NCBI GenBank assembly: GCA_016715115.1
Contig: JADKBM010000011.1
Span: 806,001 to 870,000, forward strand
Length of the DNA: 64,000 bases
Direction: 5' to 3'
DNA from: Acidobacteriota bacterium
GTDB lineage: Bacteria; Acidobacteriota; Blastocatellia; Pyrinomonadales; Pyrinomonadaceae
The translations under genes were made by a program, and so were the position numbers. Positions 31,805 to 40,341 of this stretch are shown piece after piece. The notes beneath the pieces were generated by a model, which made no database searches, was not told where the DNA came from, and saw only the letters and a list, made by a program, of their open reading frames with translations. How positions within the stretch are numbered: the stretch's first letter is position 1; every line of letters begins with the position of its first letter.

Positions 31805-33042
31805 TTCAGCGCCCGGCGGTAGTTCTCAACCGCCGTGTCAAGCGAATACTTTCCGAGTGCGGCGCGGCGCGCGTTTCGTCCGAGGTCCTCAAACAAACGG
31901 CGGCCTGCGGCGATCTCTTCAAGCGTCTCGCGGAGTGCCCCCGGATCGTTCGGGCGGACGCTCCAGCCGGCGTTGTCCTCACGCACCACGCGGTCGAGTT
32001 CCGAATCCGGCTCTGTCAAGGCGAGGATCGGCTTCCCGGCCGCAAGAATATTATAGGTCCGGCTCGGCATCGAAACGCCCCACATACGGTCGACGAGACT
32101 CACTACCCCGACGTCGCACGCGTTCAGGAAAACGTTCTGCTCCTCGCGCGGCCGAGGGTCGAGTATCCGGACATTTGAAAGCGCTTTCCCGGCGACCGTC
32201 CGCTCGAGCCATTTCCGTTTGACGCCGGCGCCGAGAAACAGAAAACAGAAACGATCATCGTCCCGTAACTGCGCGGCACACTCGATGATGCTTTCGATAT
32301 CGTTCGGGTATCCCATATTTCCGGCATAGAGCAGGACGATCTTCTCTTTGATGCCCAACTCTTCGAGAAGTTCGTTCTCCCCACGCGGCCGAGGTTCGAC
32401 GCGTTCCAGTTCGGCCCAATTCGGGATGATATCGATCGGAATGTCGAGCCCCGCCGTTTTGCGCCCGACGAGTTCGAACATATCCCGGCCGACGACTATG
32501 ATCTTCGAAGCGTATTTGTAAAGCCAACGGTTGCAGCGGTTCGCGAACCCGACGATCGCCGATTCGGGCTTCGCCTTCGCCGCCGCGACGAGGATCTCAG
32601 GGTAGTTGTCGTGAATCAGAAGGACGTAGCCCGCGCCTTTCAGAAGCGACGCGGCCGCGGCGATGAAAGGCAGGCTCGGCGGCGTCGTCACCACCAGGAC
32701 CTTGTCTCCTTTCCTGAACCGGCGGAGCGCGGTCGAAAAGATCGAGACGCTGAGCGTCAGCATATTGAGGACCCGGAAAGGAATGACGTTCTTGTTCAAA
32801 CGGGTTCCACGTGCCCTGAATATGTCGACGTTCCGGTGAACTTCCCTCTTCGGCGCCCTGATCCCGCGTGCCGAATAGTTCGGCTGTCCGCAGATCACGC
32901 GGACGTCAAAATCGCCCACAAGTCCCTCGGCGATGCGCGTCAGATAGTAACCGGTCGACGTTTCTTCCGGGTAATAGAGCTCGCTGATGACCCACAGGCG
33001 CGGACGCCGCGCAGACTCTCCTGATTGTTCTTGGTCCGGCAT
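31801..33042 (-). CDS. WbuB-like family 4 glycosyltransferase
   Basis: A 413-residue GT-B glycosyltransferase. The N-terminal half begins LWVISELYYPEETSTGYYLT, typical of WbuB-type enzymes. The C-terminal half has YAGNMGYPNDIESIIECAAQ, LFLGAGVKRKWLE, VSMPSRTYNILAAGKPILAL and the acidic E-x7-E region. WbuB in E. coli O26 follows fnlA-fnlB-fnlC and transfers L-FucNAc. Here the gene also follows CapE/FnlA, an RmlD-like reductase and WecB/FnlC, so L-FucNAc is the likely donor sugar (inference). The frame is open upstream by 83 codons; ATG at 33042, 8 bases after the previous stop, starts the recognisable protein. Confidence 0.86.
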   Translation of the reverse strand: MPDQEQSGESARRPRLWVISELYYPEETSTGYYLTRIAEGLVGDFDVRVICGQPNYSARGIRAPKREVHRNVDIFRARGTRLNKNVIPFRVLNMLTLSVSIFSTALRRFRKGDKVLVVTTPPSLPFIAAAASLLKGAGYVLLIHDNYPEILVAAAKAKPESAIVGFANRCNRWLYKYASKIIVVGRDMFELVGRKTAGLDIPIDIIPNWAELERVEPRPRGENELLEELGIKEKIVLLYAGNMGYPNDIESIIECAAQLRDDDRFCFLFLGAGVKRKWLERTVAGKALSNVRILDPRPREEQNVFLNACDVGVVSLVDRMWGVSMPSRTYNILAAGKPILALTEPDSELDRVVREDNAGWSVRPNDPGALRETLEEIAAGRRLFEDLGRNARRAALGKYSLDTAVENYRRALK

Positions 33043-33050
33043 CCGACGCC

Positions 33051-34148
33051 TCACACGTGCCTTCTCAGACTTGTATAGCCGAGGATGATCTTGCTCACGA
33101 CCTGCGCCACATTCTCGGCCAGGTACTCTCTTGGAGCCTTCCAATCCGACGGTTGCGAAAGCGCGATCTCGACGGCCTTCAGAATCCGGCCCTGATCGGC
33201 GCCGCTGATGATGTTGCTCCCGCATTCGAGAGTCTCGGGACGCTCGGTAACGTCCCGCACGGTGACGTTCGGAACACCGAAGATCGCGCATTCCTCCTGG
33301 ACCGTGCCGCTGTCGGTCAGCACCGCGAGCGCGTTCTTTTCGAGCTTCACGAAATCGTAAAATCCAAGCGGCTTCAGAAGGCGTATATAGTCGCTTTCCG
33401 GCTTGAGTCCGAACTTTGCAAGTTTCTCGGCGGTACGCGGATGGACGCTGACAAGCATTTTCTTTCCGAACGTCCCGACGACCCGTTCGAACCCTTGGAA
33501 GATCTCCCGCAGACGCCCTTCGATATCCACGTTTTCGGCGCGATGAATGGTGGCGAGAAAATAATCGAACGGTTTGACGCCGTACACCCCGAGCGCCGGA
33601 CTCTGTTCGATCTCGTCCGAAAACGTTGTGAGCACCTCGTTGATCGGATTTCCGGTGATGAATATCCGTTCGCGTTCGATGCCTTCGCGGACGAGATTCT
33701 CCTTGCTTCGCTCGGTATAGGGCATCAGGAACGTGCTCGAATGATCGATGATCCGCCGGTTGACCTCTTCCGGAACCCGGTCGTCATAACATCGGTTGCC
33801 GGCCTCCATATGAAACACGGGAATCCCCCTTCGCGCCGCGACGATCGCCGAAAGCGCGCTGTTCGTATCGCCGAGGATCAGAATGCGATCCGGCTTGTGC
33901 TTTTCGAGCACTTCGTCCGTCTTCGTCAAGATCTGCCCGATCTGCTCGCCGAAATTCGCCGACCTGATACCGAAATGCTCGTCCGGCGTGCGCACCCCGA
34001 GATCGCGTATGAACACGTCGCTCAGACTCTCGGAGAAATTTTGCCCCGTGTGAACGGTAACGTGGTCGGCGTACTGGTCGAGCAGTTTGAGGATCAAGCT
34101 CAAACGAATAATCTCCGGGCGCGTCCCGAAAATCGTCATTACTTTCAT
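33051..34148 (-). CDS. UDP-N-acetylglucosamine 2-epimerase family protein (WecB/FnlC-like)
   Basis: A 365-residue non-hydrolysing UDP-HexNAc 2-epimerase. It opens MKVMTIFGTRPEIIRLSLIL and has VHTGQNFSESLSDVFIRDLG, GDTNSALSAIVAARRGIPVF, HMEAGNRCYDDRVPEEVNRR, and the donor-binding SVHPRTAEKL and LTDSGTVQEECAIFGVPNVT. Its variant motifs and its place after CapE/FnlA and an RmlD-like reductase point to the FnlC/CapG role, 2-epimerisation giving UDP-L-FucNAc. ATG at 34148 fits the family start; an upstream extension would overlap capE. Confidence 0.9.
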   Translation of the reverse strand: MKVMTIFGTRPEIIRLSLILKLLDQYADHVTVHTGQNFSESLSDVFIRDLGVRTPDEHFGIRSANFGEQIGQILTKTDEVLEKHKPDRILILGDTNSALSAIVAARRGIPVFHMEAGNRCYDDRVPEEVNRRIIDHSSTFLMPYTERSKENLVREGIERERIFITGNPINEVLTTFSDEIEQSPALGVYGVKPFDYFLATIHRAENVDIEGRLREIFQGFERVVGTFGKKMLVSVHPRTAEKLAKFGLKPESDYIRLLKPLGFYDFVKLEKNALAVLTDSGTVQEECAIFGVPNVTVRDVTERPETLECGSNIISGADQGRILKAVEIALSQPSDWKAPREYLAENVAQVVSKIILGYTSLRRHV

Positions 34149-34158
34149 ATCGAACCCG

Positions 34159-35208
34159 TTAACTTGTCGTGATGAATTCTCTAATCTCTTTATCTGCCTC
34201 ACTTAGCAGAATCTTCAGCTGCTCGACCGAGACATTGTCGTCCTTTGAGGAGTACTCGCTGCCCAGTGCCGGAACGAATTCGGCGGTCGAACGCAGTTCG
34301 GGAAGGACCGGGAGGATCACATAAAACTCTCCGCGTTCGACCGTCCTGTAGATCTCCTCCTCGGAGACCATTATCTCGTGGATCTTTTCACCGGGACGGA
34401 TCCCGGTGAACACGAAAGGCAGGTCCTTCTCGCCCATCAGCGCCTTCGCGACGTCGGTGATCTTTGCCGCAAGCACCTTCGGAACATAGGTTTCACCGCG
34501 CTCGCCGGAGGTCACGGCGGCGAGGACCGTATCGACCGCGCGTTCAAGACTCAGAAGGAACCGAGTCATCTCGGGAAGCGTGATCGTCACCGGCTGATTC
34601 TTCGAGATCTGTTCCACAAAAAGCGGAATAATGGAACCGCGCGACGCGATCACGTTGCCGTACCGGACCGTGGTGAAGACCGTGTTCGCGCAATCGCGGT
34701 TGGCCTCGATCAGAATGCGTTCCTGGAGCGCCTTCGTCATTCCCATCACGTTGATCGGCTTGCACGCCTTGTCCGTCGAGATGCCGACGATCCGCTCGAC
34801 CTTCAGGTCATGCTCGCGCACCGCCCGGACAAGGTTCTGGGCCCCGATGACGTTGGTCATCACCGCTTCGTACGGGAAATACTCGCACGAAGGAACCTGC
34901 TTCAGGGCGGCGGCGTGAAAAACCACGTCGGCATCGCGCATCGCGGCGGTCAGCGCCGGAAGGTCCCTCACGTCGCCGATCCGGAAATTCAATAAGTCCT
35001 GTGAATTCCGATAGATAACGTCATCCGTCGCGTGCTCGCGGTGGAGATACTCGAGGCGCATAAAATGCTGCTTCGCCTCGTCGCGAGAAAAGACGGTGAT
35101 CTGCGCCGGAAGTCCTTTCCCGCCCTTCAGAAGCCGCCGCACAAGGGTTTTTCCGAGCGAACCGGTGCCGCCCGTGACCAAAATTCGTTTTCCTTCGAGA
35201 GAATTCAT
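34159..35208 (-). CDS. UDP-GlcNAc 4,6-dehydratase/5-epimerase (CapE/FnlA-like)
   Basis: A 349-residue extended SDR of the polysaccharide biosynthesis CapD/CapE type. The nucleotide motif is ILVTGGTGSLGKTLVRRLL, with VFSRDEAKQHFMR, FHAAALKQVPSCEYFPYEA, and VGISTDKACKPINVMGMTKA, in which the usual catalytic Tyr is replaced by Met as in the CapE/FnlA group. It converts UDP-GlcNAc to the 4-keto-6-deoxy L-sugar intermediate. There are no membrane segments, unlike the large CapD/WbpM proteins. It lies 8 bases after the RmlD-like gene and 10 bases before wecB-like. Confidence 0.9.
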   Translation of the reverse strand: MNSLEGKRILVTGGTGSLGKTLVRRLLKGGKGLPAQITVFSRDEAKQHFMRLEYLHREHATDDVIYRNSQDLLNFRIGDVRDLPALTAAMRDADVVFHAAALKQVPSCEYFPYEAVMTNVIGAQNLVRAVREHDLKVERIVGISTDKACKPINVMGMTKALQERILIEANRDCANTVFTTVRYGNVIASRGSIIPLFVEQISKNQPVTITLPEMTRFLLSLERAVDTVLAAVTSGERGETYVPKVLAAKITDVAKALMGEKDLPFVFTGIRPGEKIHEIMVSEEEIYRTVERGEFYVILPVLPELRSTAEFVPALGSEYSSKDDNVSVEQLKILLSEADKEIREFITTS

Positions 35209-35216
35209 TTGCTCAA

Positions 35217-36110
35217 TTATTTTCGCTTTTGCTGGATTTGTCTATGCATTGCGTCATTCGCCGCCATCCGGCCGACCATAGCCGGCCAGTCGTCGGGCCT
35301 GAATCCCGTTTCGGTGCGAAAGCGCGTCGAATCCAGACTGCGGTCGATGACGAACTCCTCGTCCGGTTCGATCTCGATCTCCACCCCGTAAGCCTCTCTG
35401 AACAACTCCAGGAGCCGGAACTTGTTGATCGGTTCGCTGGAAACGTGATACAACCCGCTCATCTCCGGACGTCTTTCGATGATATCCGCGAGTATCTCCG
35501 CCAAAACAACCGTCGGAAACCCGGAGTAGATCGCGTTTCTGAAGCCCCTGACCCTGCCGCCGGCGTTGCTCAAAAACCATTCAAGCAGACTGTGCGAAGT
35601 CCGCAGTTCCGGTCCGATGATCGATGTCCGGACCGTCAGGCAGTCGCCCTCCGTCACCTCTCCGAGATGTTTGCTGATCCCGTAGAGGTCCGTCGCGTTC
35701 GGAATGTCCGATTCCCGGTACATCCCGCGCTTGCCGTCGAACACGCAGTCGGTGCTGATGGTGATCAAACGGCTTCCCGCATCCGCGGCGAATTCCGCGA
35801 GGCGGTGCGGGAATATCGAATTGACCGTCAAGGTTTTGACCGTGTTCCTGGAACTTGGCAGTTGCTTGATGATCCCGACCGCATTGACGACAACATCCGG
35901 GCGTATCTCCCGAATGACTCCCCGAACGCGTTCGGCGGCCTCGATGTCCAGTGCTTCGACCGTCCGGGACCGCTCCAGAAAGCCGTATTCCTCGAAATCG
36001 CCGAACCGGCCGCGGATCGTCGCCACGACATCGAATCTGGGACGCCAGGACCGTACCAATTGATGGCCCAACATCCCCGTTCCGCCAAAAACAAGAACTT
36101 TTATCGTCAT
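35217..36110 (-). CDS. RmlD-like sugar nucleotide reductase (CapF/FnlB role likely)
   Basis: A 297-residue reductive SDR of the RmlD family. The cofactor motif is VLVFGGTGMLGHQLVRSW. DVVVNAVGIIKQLPSSRN, then TISTDCVFDGKRGMYRESD and LYGISKHLGEV supply the catalytic Thr-Tyr-Lys set. In the L-FucNAc pathway a reductase acts between the CapE and CapG steps, and this gene heads exactly those two. No RmlA, RmlB or RmlC is present in the window, which argues against dTDP-rhamnose synthesis. ATG at 36110 gives the normal N-terminus. It is the first gene of the minus-strand operon and is divergent from asnB. Confidence 0.85.
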   Translation of the reverse strand: MTIKVLVFGGTGMLGHQLVRSWRPRFDVVATIRGRFGDFEEYGFLERSRTVEALDIEAAERVRGVIREIRPDVVVNAVGIIKQLPSSRNTVKTLTVNSIFPHRLAEFAADAGSRLITISTDCVFDGKRGMYRESDIPNATDLYGISKHLGEVTEGDCLTVRTSIIGPELRTSHSLLEWFLSNAGGRVRGFRNAIYSGFPTVVLAEILADIIERRPEMSGLYHVSSEPINKFRLLELFREAYGVEIEIEPDEEFVIDRSLDSTRFRTETGFRPDDWPAMVGRMAANDAMHRQIQQKRK

Positions 36111-36340
36111 TAATGTAATTTCGAGAAGTCGGCAAACCGACACATAACCTAAACTCTCGATTTGTAAATCTCTTATTTACCAGGTTTACGGCTAATAATG
36201 CACATCGGACCTTAGCACTGGCATTCTCGTCCGCGCCTTACTTAAAGTGATTTCTCAACACTTTTCTGGACCGTTTCCCGAGCGGATAGGTGCACTTCGG
36301 CCGCTATCTCTCCGCAGGGGCTTTGGTGTATCCTCTACCT
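36111..36340. promoter_or_regulatory. Divergent promoter region rmlD-like / asnB with recurrent motif
   Basis: These 230 bases separate two divergent polysaccharide operons and hold no gene. At 36242-36259 lies TTAAAGTGATTTCTCAAC, which matches 16 of 18 positions upstream of fcl (50879-50896). TGTATCCT at 36327-36334 is a possible -10 box that ends 6 bases before the asnB ATG. Because asnB has no ribosome binding site, a leaderless transcript is possible. The AT-rich stretch at 36111-36200 may hold the promoter for the minus-strand operon. Confidence 0.45.
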
Positions 36341-38194
36341 ATGTGCGGAATTGCCGGCATCGTCGGGCCCGAACGACCCTCGACCGTAAAAGACACGCTT
36401 TCAAAAATGACCGATCGCCTCCGCCACCGTGGCCCCGACGCAACCGGTCACTTTTTCGATCAAGGCGTCGCGCTCGGGCACTTGAGACTCTCGATCATCG
36501 ACCTCTCGGAATCGGCGAACCAGCCGATGAGCGATTCATCAAACCGTTTCATCATCACATTTAACGGTGAAATTTACAATTACCTCGAGGTTCGGTCCAA
36601 GCTTCCCGATTACGATTTCCGAACGAACTCAGATACCGAGACCATACTCGCGGCCTACTCGAAGTTCGGTCCCGATTGCCTTGCCCTTATGAACGGGATG
36701 TTCGCGTTCGCGATTTGGGACACGGAGCGCCGCGAATTGTTTATCGCGCGCGACCGTTTGGGGGTCAAACCGCTCTACTACTTCCTCGGCGAAGGGGTTC
36801 TCTATTTCGCCTCAGAGATCCGTGCGCTCCTCGCGTCCGAAGCCGTTCCGCGACGGATCGACCGCGGTGCGCTGCGAGACTATCTGCAGTTTCAGTCCGT
36901 CTACGCTCCGGACTCGATCGTCGAAGGGATCAAGCAGCTTCCGGCCGGATCGTTCGCACGCTTTGCCGGAAAGGAGATCGAGATCCGAACGTACTGGTCG
37001 ATCGAGGCCGACCCGGCGCCAATTGAGGAGAAGTCCGAATCCGAGGTCCGCGGCAAGGTACGCGAACTGTTCAGGCGCTCCGTCGAGCGCCGGCTCGTGA
37101 GCGATGTCAGGCTCGGCGCGTTTCTGTCCGGCGGAATAGACTCGAGCGCGGTCGTGGCGATGATGTCCGAGATCAGCCCGGCGCCGGTCAGCACATTTTC
37201 CGTGAACTTCGCCGAGAAGGAATTTGACGAGTCGGAATACGCCGAGACGATCGCCCGGAAGTTCAAGACCGAGCACACGAGCATCCGCCTCGGCGCCGCG
37301 GATTTTCTGGAACAGCTGCCGAAAGCGTTGAAGGCCGCCGATTCGCCGAGCGGCGACGGCGTCAACACATATGCCGTCTCGAAAGCGACGCGCGAAGCGG
37401 GTCTCAAGGTCGCGCTTTCGGGTGTCGGCGGAGACGAACTCTTCGCCGGATATCCGAATTTTCTGAATTGGCTGAAATTTCGGGGCGGGCCGGTATCACG
37501 TGTGCCGCAGGTTCTGAAAAAGGCGGCGGGCGCCGTCCTGTCTCATTCCGCAAACTCCAAGTACCAGCGCCTTGGCTCGCTTCTGAGCGCGGGAAACTCA
37601 AGCATTGCAGCGTTTTACCCTCGAACACGTCAAGTGCTTTCTGAACGTCTCGTCGGCGAACTGACCGGAACGTTCGACGGTTCTTCGACGATCGCTTCGG
37701 AACTGGCGACGCGAGGCGCGGAGATTGCCGAATTCCCTATGCTCAGCCAGTTTTCGATCGCCGAAATGCTGGGTTACACGCAGAACGTTTTGCTCAAGGA
37801 CGCCGACCAGTTCAGTATGGCGTCGGCGCTCGAGGTTCGCGAGCCGTTCTTTGATTTTGAGTTGGTCGAGTACGTCCTTCGCATTCCGGACAGCTTCAAG
37901 TATCCGTCCTATCCGAAGCGTCTGCTCGTCGAATCGCTCGCGCCAATGCTTCCGGATTCGATCGTCCACCGCAAAAAGATGGGATTCGTTCTCCCTTGGG
38001 AACACTGGATGCGGAGTGAATTGCAGGAATTCTGTGAACGCCGCATCGGGCTCATCGCGGAGCGCGACATTCTTGATGGCGCAAGAGTTGGAAGGCTCTG
38101 GCGCGACTTTGCGGAGCGCCGCTCAGGCGTTCTGTGGTCGCACATATGGCACATCGTCGTCCTCGCCGAATGGCTTGAGGAGAATGGCTTTTAG
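36341..38194 (+). CDS. asnB: Asparagine synthase-type amidotransferase in the polysaccharide locus
   Basis: A 617-residue glutamine-hydrolysing AsnB. Met1 is followed by the catalytic Cys2 (MCGIAGIVG), and the class II glutaminase domain continues with MTDRLRHRGPDATG and ITFNGEIYNYLEVR. The synthase domain has the PP-loop LGAFLSGGIDSSAVVAMMSE, then LSGVGGDELFAGYPNFLNWL and ALEVREPFFDFELVEYVLRI. Homologues in polysaccharide loci amidate uronic acids (for example WbtH-type enzymes) and do not make asparagine. A glycosyltransferase follows after 5 bases. There is no Shine-Dalgarno before ATG 36341. The sugar substrate is inferred. Confidence 0.9.
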   Translation: MCGIAGIVGPERPSTVKDTLSKMTDRLRHRGPDATGHFFDQGVALGHLRLSIIDLSESANQPMSDSSNRFIITFNGEIYNYLEVRSKLPDYDFRTNSDTETILAAYSKFGPDCLALMNGMFAFAIWDTERRELFIARDRLGVKPLYYFLGEGVLYFASEIRALLASEAVPRRIDRGALRDYLQFQSVYAPDSIVEGIKQLPAGSFARFAGKEIEIRTYWSIEADPAPIEEKSESEVRGKVRELFRRSVERRLVSDVRLGAFLSGGIDSSAVVAMMSEISPAPVSTFSVNFAEKEFDESEYAETIARKFKTEHTSIRLGAADFLEQLPKALKAADSPSGDGVNTYAVSKATREAGLKVALSGVGGDELFAGYPNFLNWLKFRGGPVSRVPQVLKKAAGAVLSHSANSKYQRLGSLLSAGNSSIAAFYPRTRQVLSERLVGELTGTFDGSSTIASELATRGAEIAEFPMLSQFSIAEMLGYTQNVLLKDADQFSMASALEVREPFFDFELVEYVLRIPDSFKYPSYPKRLLVESLAPMLPDSIVHRKKMGFVLPWEHWMRSELQEFCERRIGLIAERDILDGARVGRLWRDFAERRSGVLWSHIWHIVVLAEWLEENGF

Positions 38195-38199
38195 TACAA

Positions 38200-39309
38200 A
38201 TGAAGATCTTCTATCCGCTCGAGGTTTTCTACCCGTCGCAGGCCGGCGGGCCGGCGAACACCATTTACTGGATCACCAAGAACCTCATCCCGCACGGATT
38301 CGAACCCGTCATCGTTGCGACCGATAAAGGCATTGAATCGAAGGTTCCGCTGGACACCTGGCTCAACAGCGACGGAGGCCGCGCCATCTACATCCGGACG
38401 CGCTTCCTGAATTTTCCCTTGCGGCAAACGTTGACGGCGCTGCGCACGTTTGCGGGGTGCGACGTCGTGCACGTTTCCTCGTTTTTCTATCCGGCGGCAT
38501 TCGTGACGGGTATCGCCGCTCGGTTGATGCGCAAGAAACTGGTCTGGTCGGCGCGCGGAGAACTCGATACGAAGGCGCTGAAACATTCGCGCGGGCGAAA
38601 ACTTCCCGTGCTGGCGGCGATCCGCCTGATAGTCGGCCGTTATCCCCTGTTTCATTCGACCTGCGACGAGGAAACGCGTTACATCAAACTGGCGTTCGGC
38701 GACAGCGCGCGCGTCGTTCAGATCGCCAATTATCTCGAGATTCCGAAGCCCTTCGCCCGTGAACCCCGGGAATATTTTCTTTACATCGGAAGGATTCATC
38801 CCAAAAAGGCGATCGACAATTTGATTCGCGCGGTTTCCGCGTCGGATAGATTCATGGCATCTCGCTTCGTTTTGAAGATCGCCGGCGCAGGCAAAGAGGA
38901 GTTTGAAGAACCGTTACGTAAACTGGTGTCAGAATTGGGTTTACAAGACAAGGTCGAGTTTCTCGGCCAGGTCGAGGGCGAGGCCAAGCAAAAACTCTAC
39001 GCCGACGCGTATTTCACGATAATGCCGTCGCATACGGAGAATTTCGGGGTCGTGGTGCTGGAATCGCTCGCTCAGGGAACACCCGTGATCGCTTCAAAAG
39101 GCAGTCCGTGGGAAAGTTTGGAAAAGGAACGCGTCGGCTACTGGATCGAAAACTCCAAGGAGGCGATCGCCGAATCGATCGACAGGGCATTGTCGATCCC
39201 GTCAAAAGAATACCTGGAAATGCGCCGCCGGTCGCGGCCGTACGTCGAACGCGAGTTCGACATCGATCAGAACATCGGTCAATGGATTGATGTTTACAAC
39301 TCGCTTTAG
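38200..39309 (+). CDS. Family 4 glycosyltransferase
   Basis: A 369-residue GT-B enzyme. The donor-binding half has FLYIGRIHPKKAIDNLIRAV, LKIAGAGKEEFEEPL and PSHTENFGVVVLESLAQGTP, the E-x7-E motif of GT4. The N-terminal half starts FYPLEVFYPSQAGGPANTIY, a typical acceptor-side opening. It follows asnB by 5 bases and probably shares its transcript, so it may add or use the amidated sugar. It converges with the next glycosyltransferase gene with 9 bases between stop codons. Sugar specificity cannot be read from sequence. Confidence 0.88.
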   Translation: MKIFYPLEVFYPSQAGGPANTIYWITKNLIPHGFEPVIVATDKGIESKVPLDTWLNSDGGRAIYIRTRFLNFPLRQTLTALRTFAGCDVVHVSSFFYPAAFVTGIAARLMRKKLVWSARGELDTKALKHSRGRKLPVLAAIRLIVGRYPLFHSTCDEETRYIKLAFGDSARVVQIANYLEIPKPFAREPREYFLYIGRIHPKKAIDNLIRAVSASDRFMASRFVLKIAGAGKEEFEEPLRKLVSELGLQDKVEFLGQVEGEAKQKLYADAYFTIMPSHTENFGVVVLESLAQGTPVIASKGSPWESLEKERVGYWIENSKEAIAESIDRALSIPSKEYLEMRRRSRPYVEREFDIDQNIGQWIDVYNSL

Positions 39310-39318
39310 CCCCAGTAT

Positions 39319-40341
39319 TTATAATGATTTAGTTCGTCTCTGCTGAGCTATCACTTTATCATAGAGCCGGGCGTATTTGCGCGCTATGCCGGCAGGCTCG
39401 AACCGCTTGACGTTTTCCGTTCCGGCGGATGTTATCTCCTCGCGCAATCCTTGATCTCCGATGATCGATAAGATCCCGCTCCGTATCGATTCAACGTCAA
39501 ACGGATCGACGAGAACCGCCGCGCCGCCCGAAACTTCTTTCAACGGACTAAGATCGCTCGTGATCAGCGGCTTTTTCATCGCCTGCGCCTCGAGTATCGG
39601 CAGCCCGAATCCTTCGTAGGTCGAACAGAAGGCGACGATGTCGGCGCGTTGGTATTCATCCCGCATTTCTTCGCTGCTGAGGCCGAACGCGATCTCGTAG
39701 TCGATGCCGCTGTTGGCAAGCGTTTCTTCCAGTTCCCTGTCCGGTGTCCCGATCACGCGAAGTTTGCAACTGATTCCGCGGAGCGCGTCCAAAAGTCTCG
39801 GAATGTTCTTGTTCGGCGTGATCCCGACCTGCAGGATCGTTGGACGGCCGGCGTTGAATTGCGGACTTTCGCCGGCGTCGAACCCGCCAAGCAGCGGATT
39901 CTCGATGACCTCTATCTTGTTGCGAGCGAATCCGGCATGTTCCAGGAGTTCGCTTCGGGTCGCTTCGGAAACGACCGTGACATACCTCAAACGCCGCAAA
40001 GGCCAGTCAAGAAAGAGTTTCTTCAGGATAAAGCGGCGAACTCCGGACCTCAGATGGAGGAACCCGATGTCGTGGATCGTGAGAATCGTCCTCTCCGGCG
40101 GAAACAGCAGAGCGATGTAGTGAACCTGGCCGGTGACGTGATAGATGTCGGAGTCGGGCGGCCGAAAGAACAGAAGATTCTTGAGGATATCGGCAAATGC
40201 GTTGCCGTAAGGAAGCTTGACGAATTCGGTTTCGAAACCTCGGAGTTTGCCGGCGATCTCCGCAAAGACCTTTTCGATGCTGAACGCCAAACCGTCTTTT
40301 TTCCAGTATTTGCGTTCGATGAATGTGATCTTCGGACTCAT
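39319..40341 (-). CDS. Family 4 glycosyltransferase
   Basis: A 340-residue GT4 protein. HVTGQVHYIALLFPPERTIL and TIHDIGFLHLRSGVRRFILK lie in the N-terminal domain. The C-terminal domain has LQVGITPNKNIPRLLDALRG and CSTYEGFGLPILEAQAMKKP with the E-x7-E motif. It resembles mannosyltransferases of polysaccharide loci. The ATG at 40341 overlaps the heptose kinase stop as ATGA, and it is the last gene of the long minus-strand operon that starts at 50848. A heptosyl transfer role would fit the neighbours but is only inference. Confidence 0.88.
   Translation of the reverse strand: MSPKITFIERKYWKKDGLAFSIEKVFAEIAGKLRGFETEFVKLPYGNAFADILKNLLFFRPPDSDIYHVTGQVHYIALLFPPERTILTIHDIGFLHLRSGVRRFILKKLFLDWPLRRLRYVTVVSEATRSELLEHAGFARNKIEVIENPLLGGFDAGESPQFNAGRPTILQVGITPNKNIPRLLDALRGISCKLRVIGTPDRELEETLANSGIDYEIAFGLSSEEMRDEYQRADIVAFCSTYEGFGLPILEAQAMKKPLITSDLSPLKEVSGGAAVLVDPFDVESIRSGILSIIGDQGLREEITSAGTENVKRFEPAGIARKYARLYDKVIAQQRRTKSL

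Noticed and set aside
36341..38194. AsnB as a lasso-type macrolactam synthetase for the PqqD-Cys peptide
   Set aside because: It has an intact Cys2 glutaminase domain, sits in a glycosyltransferase unit and is separated from the peptide module by a six-gene operon.
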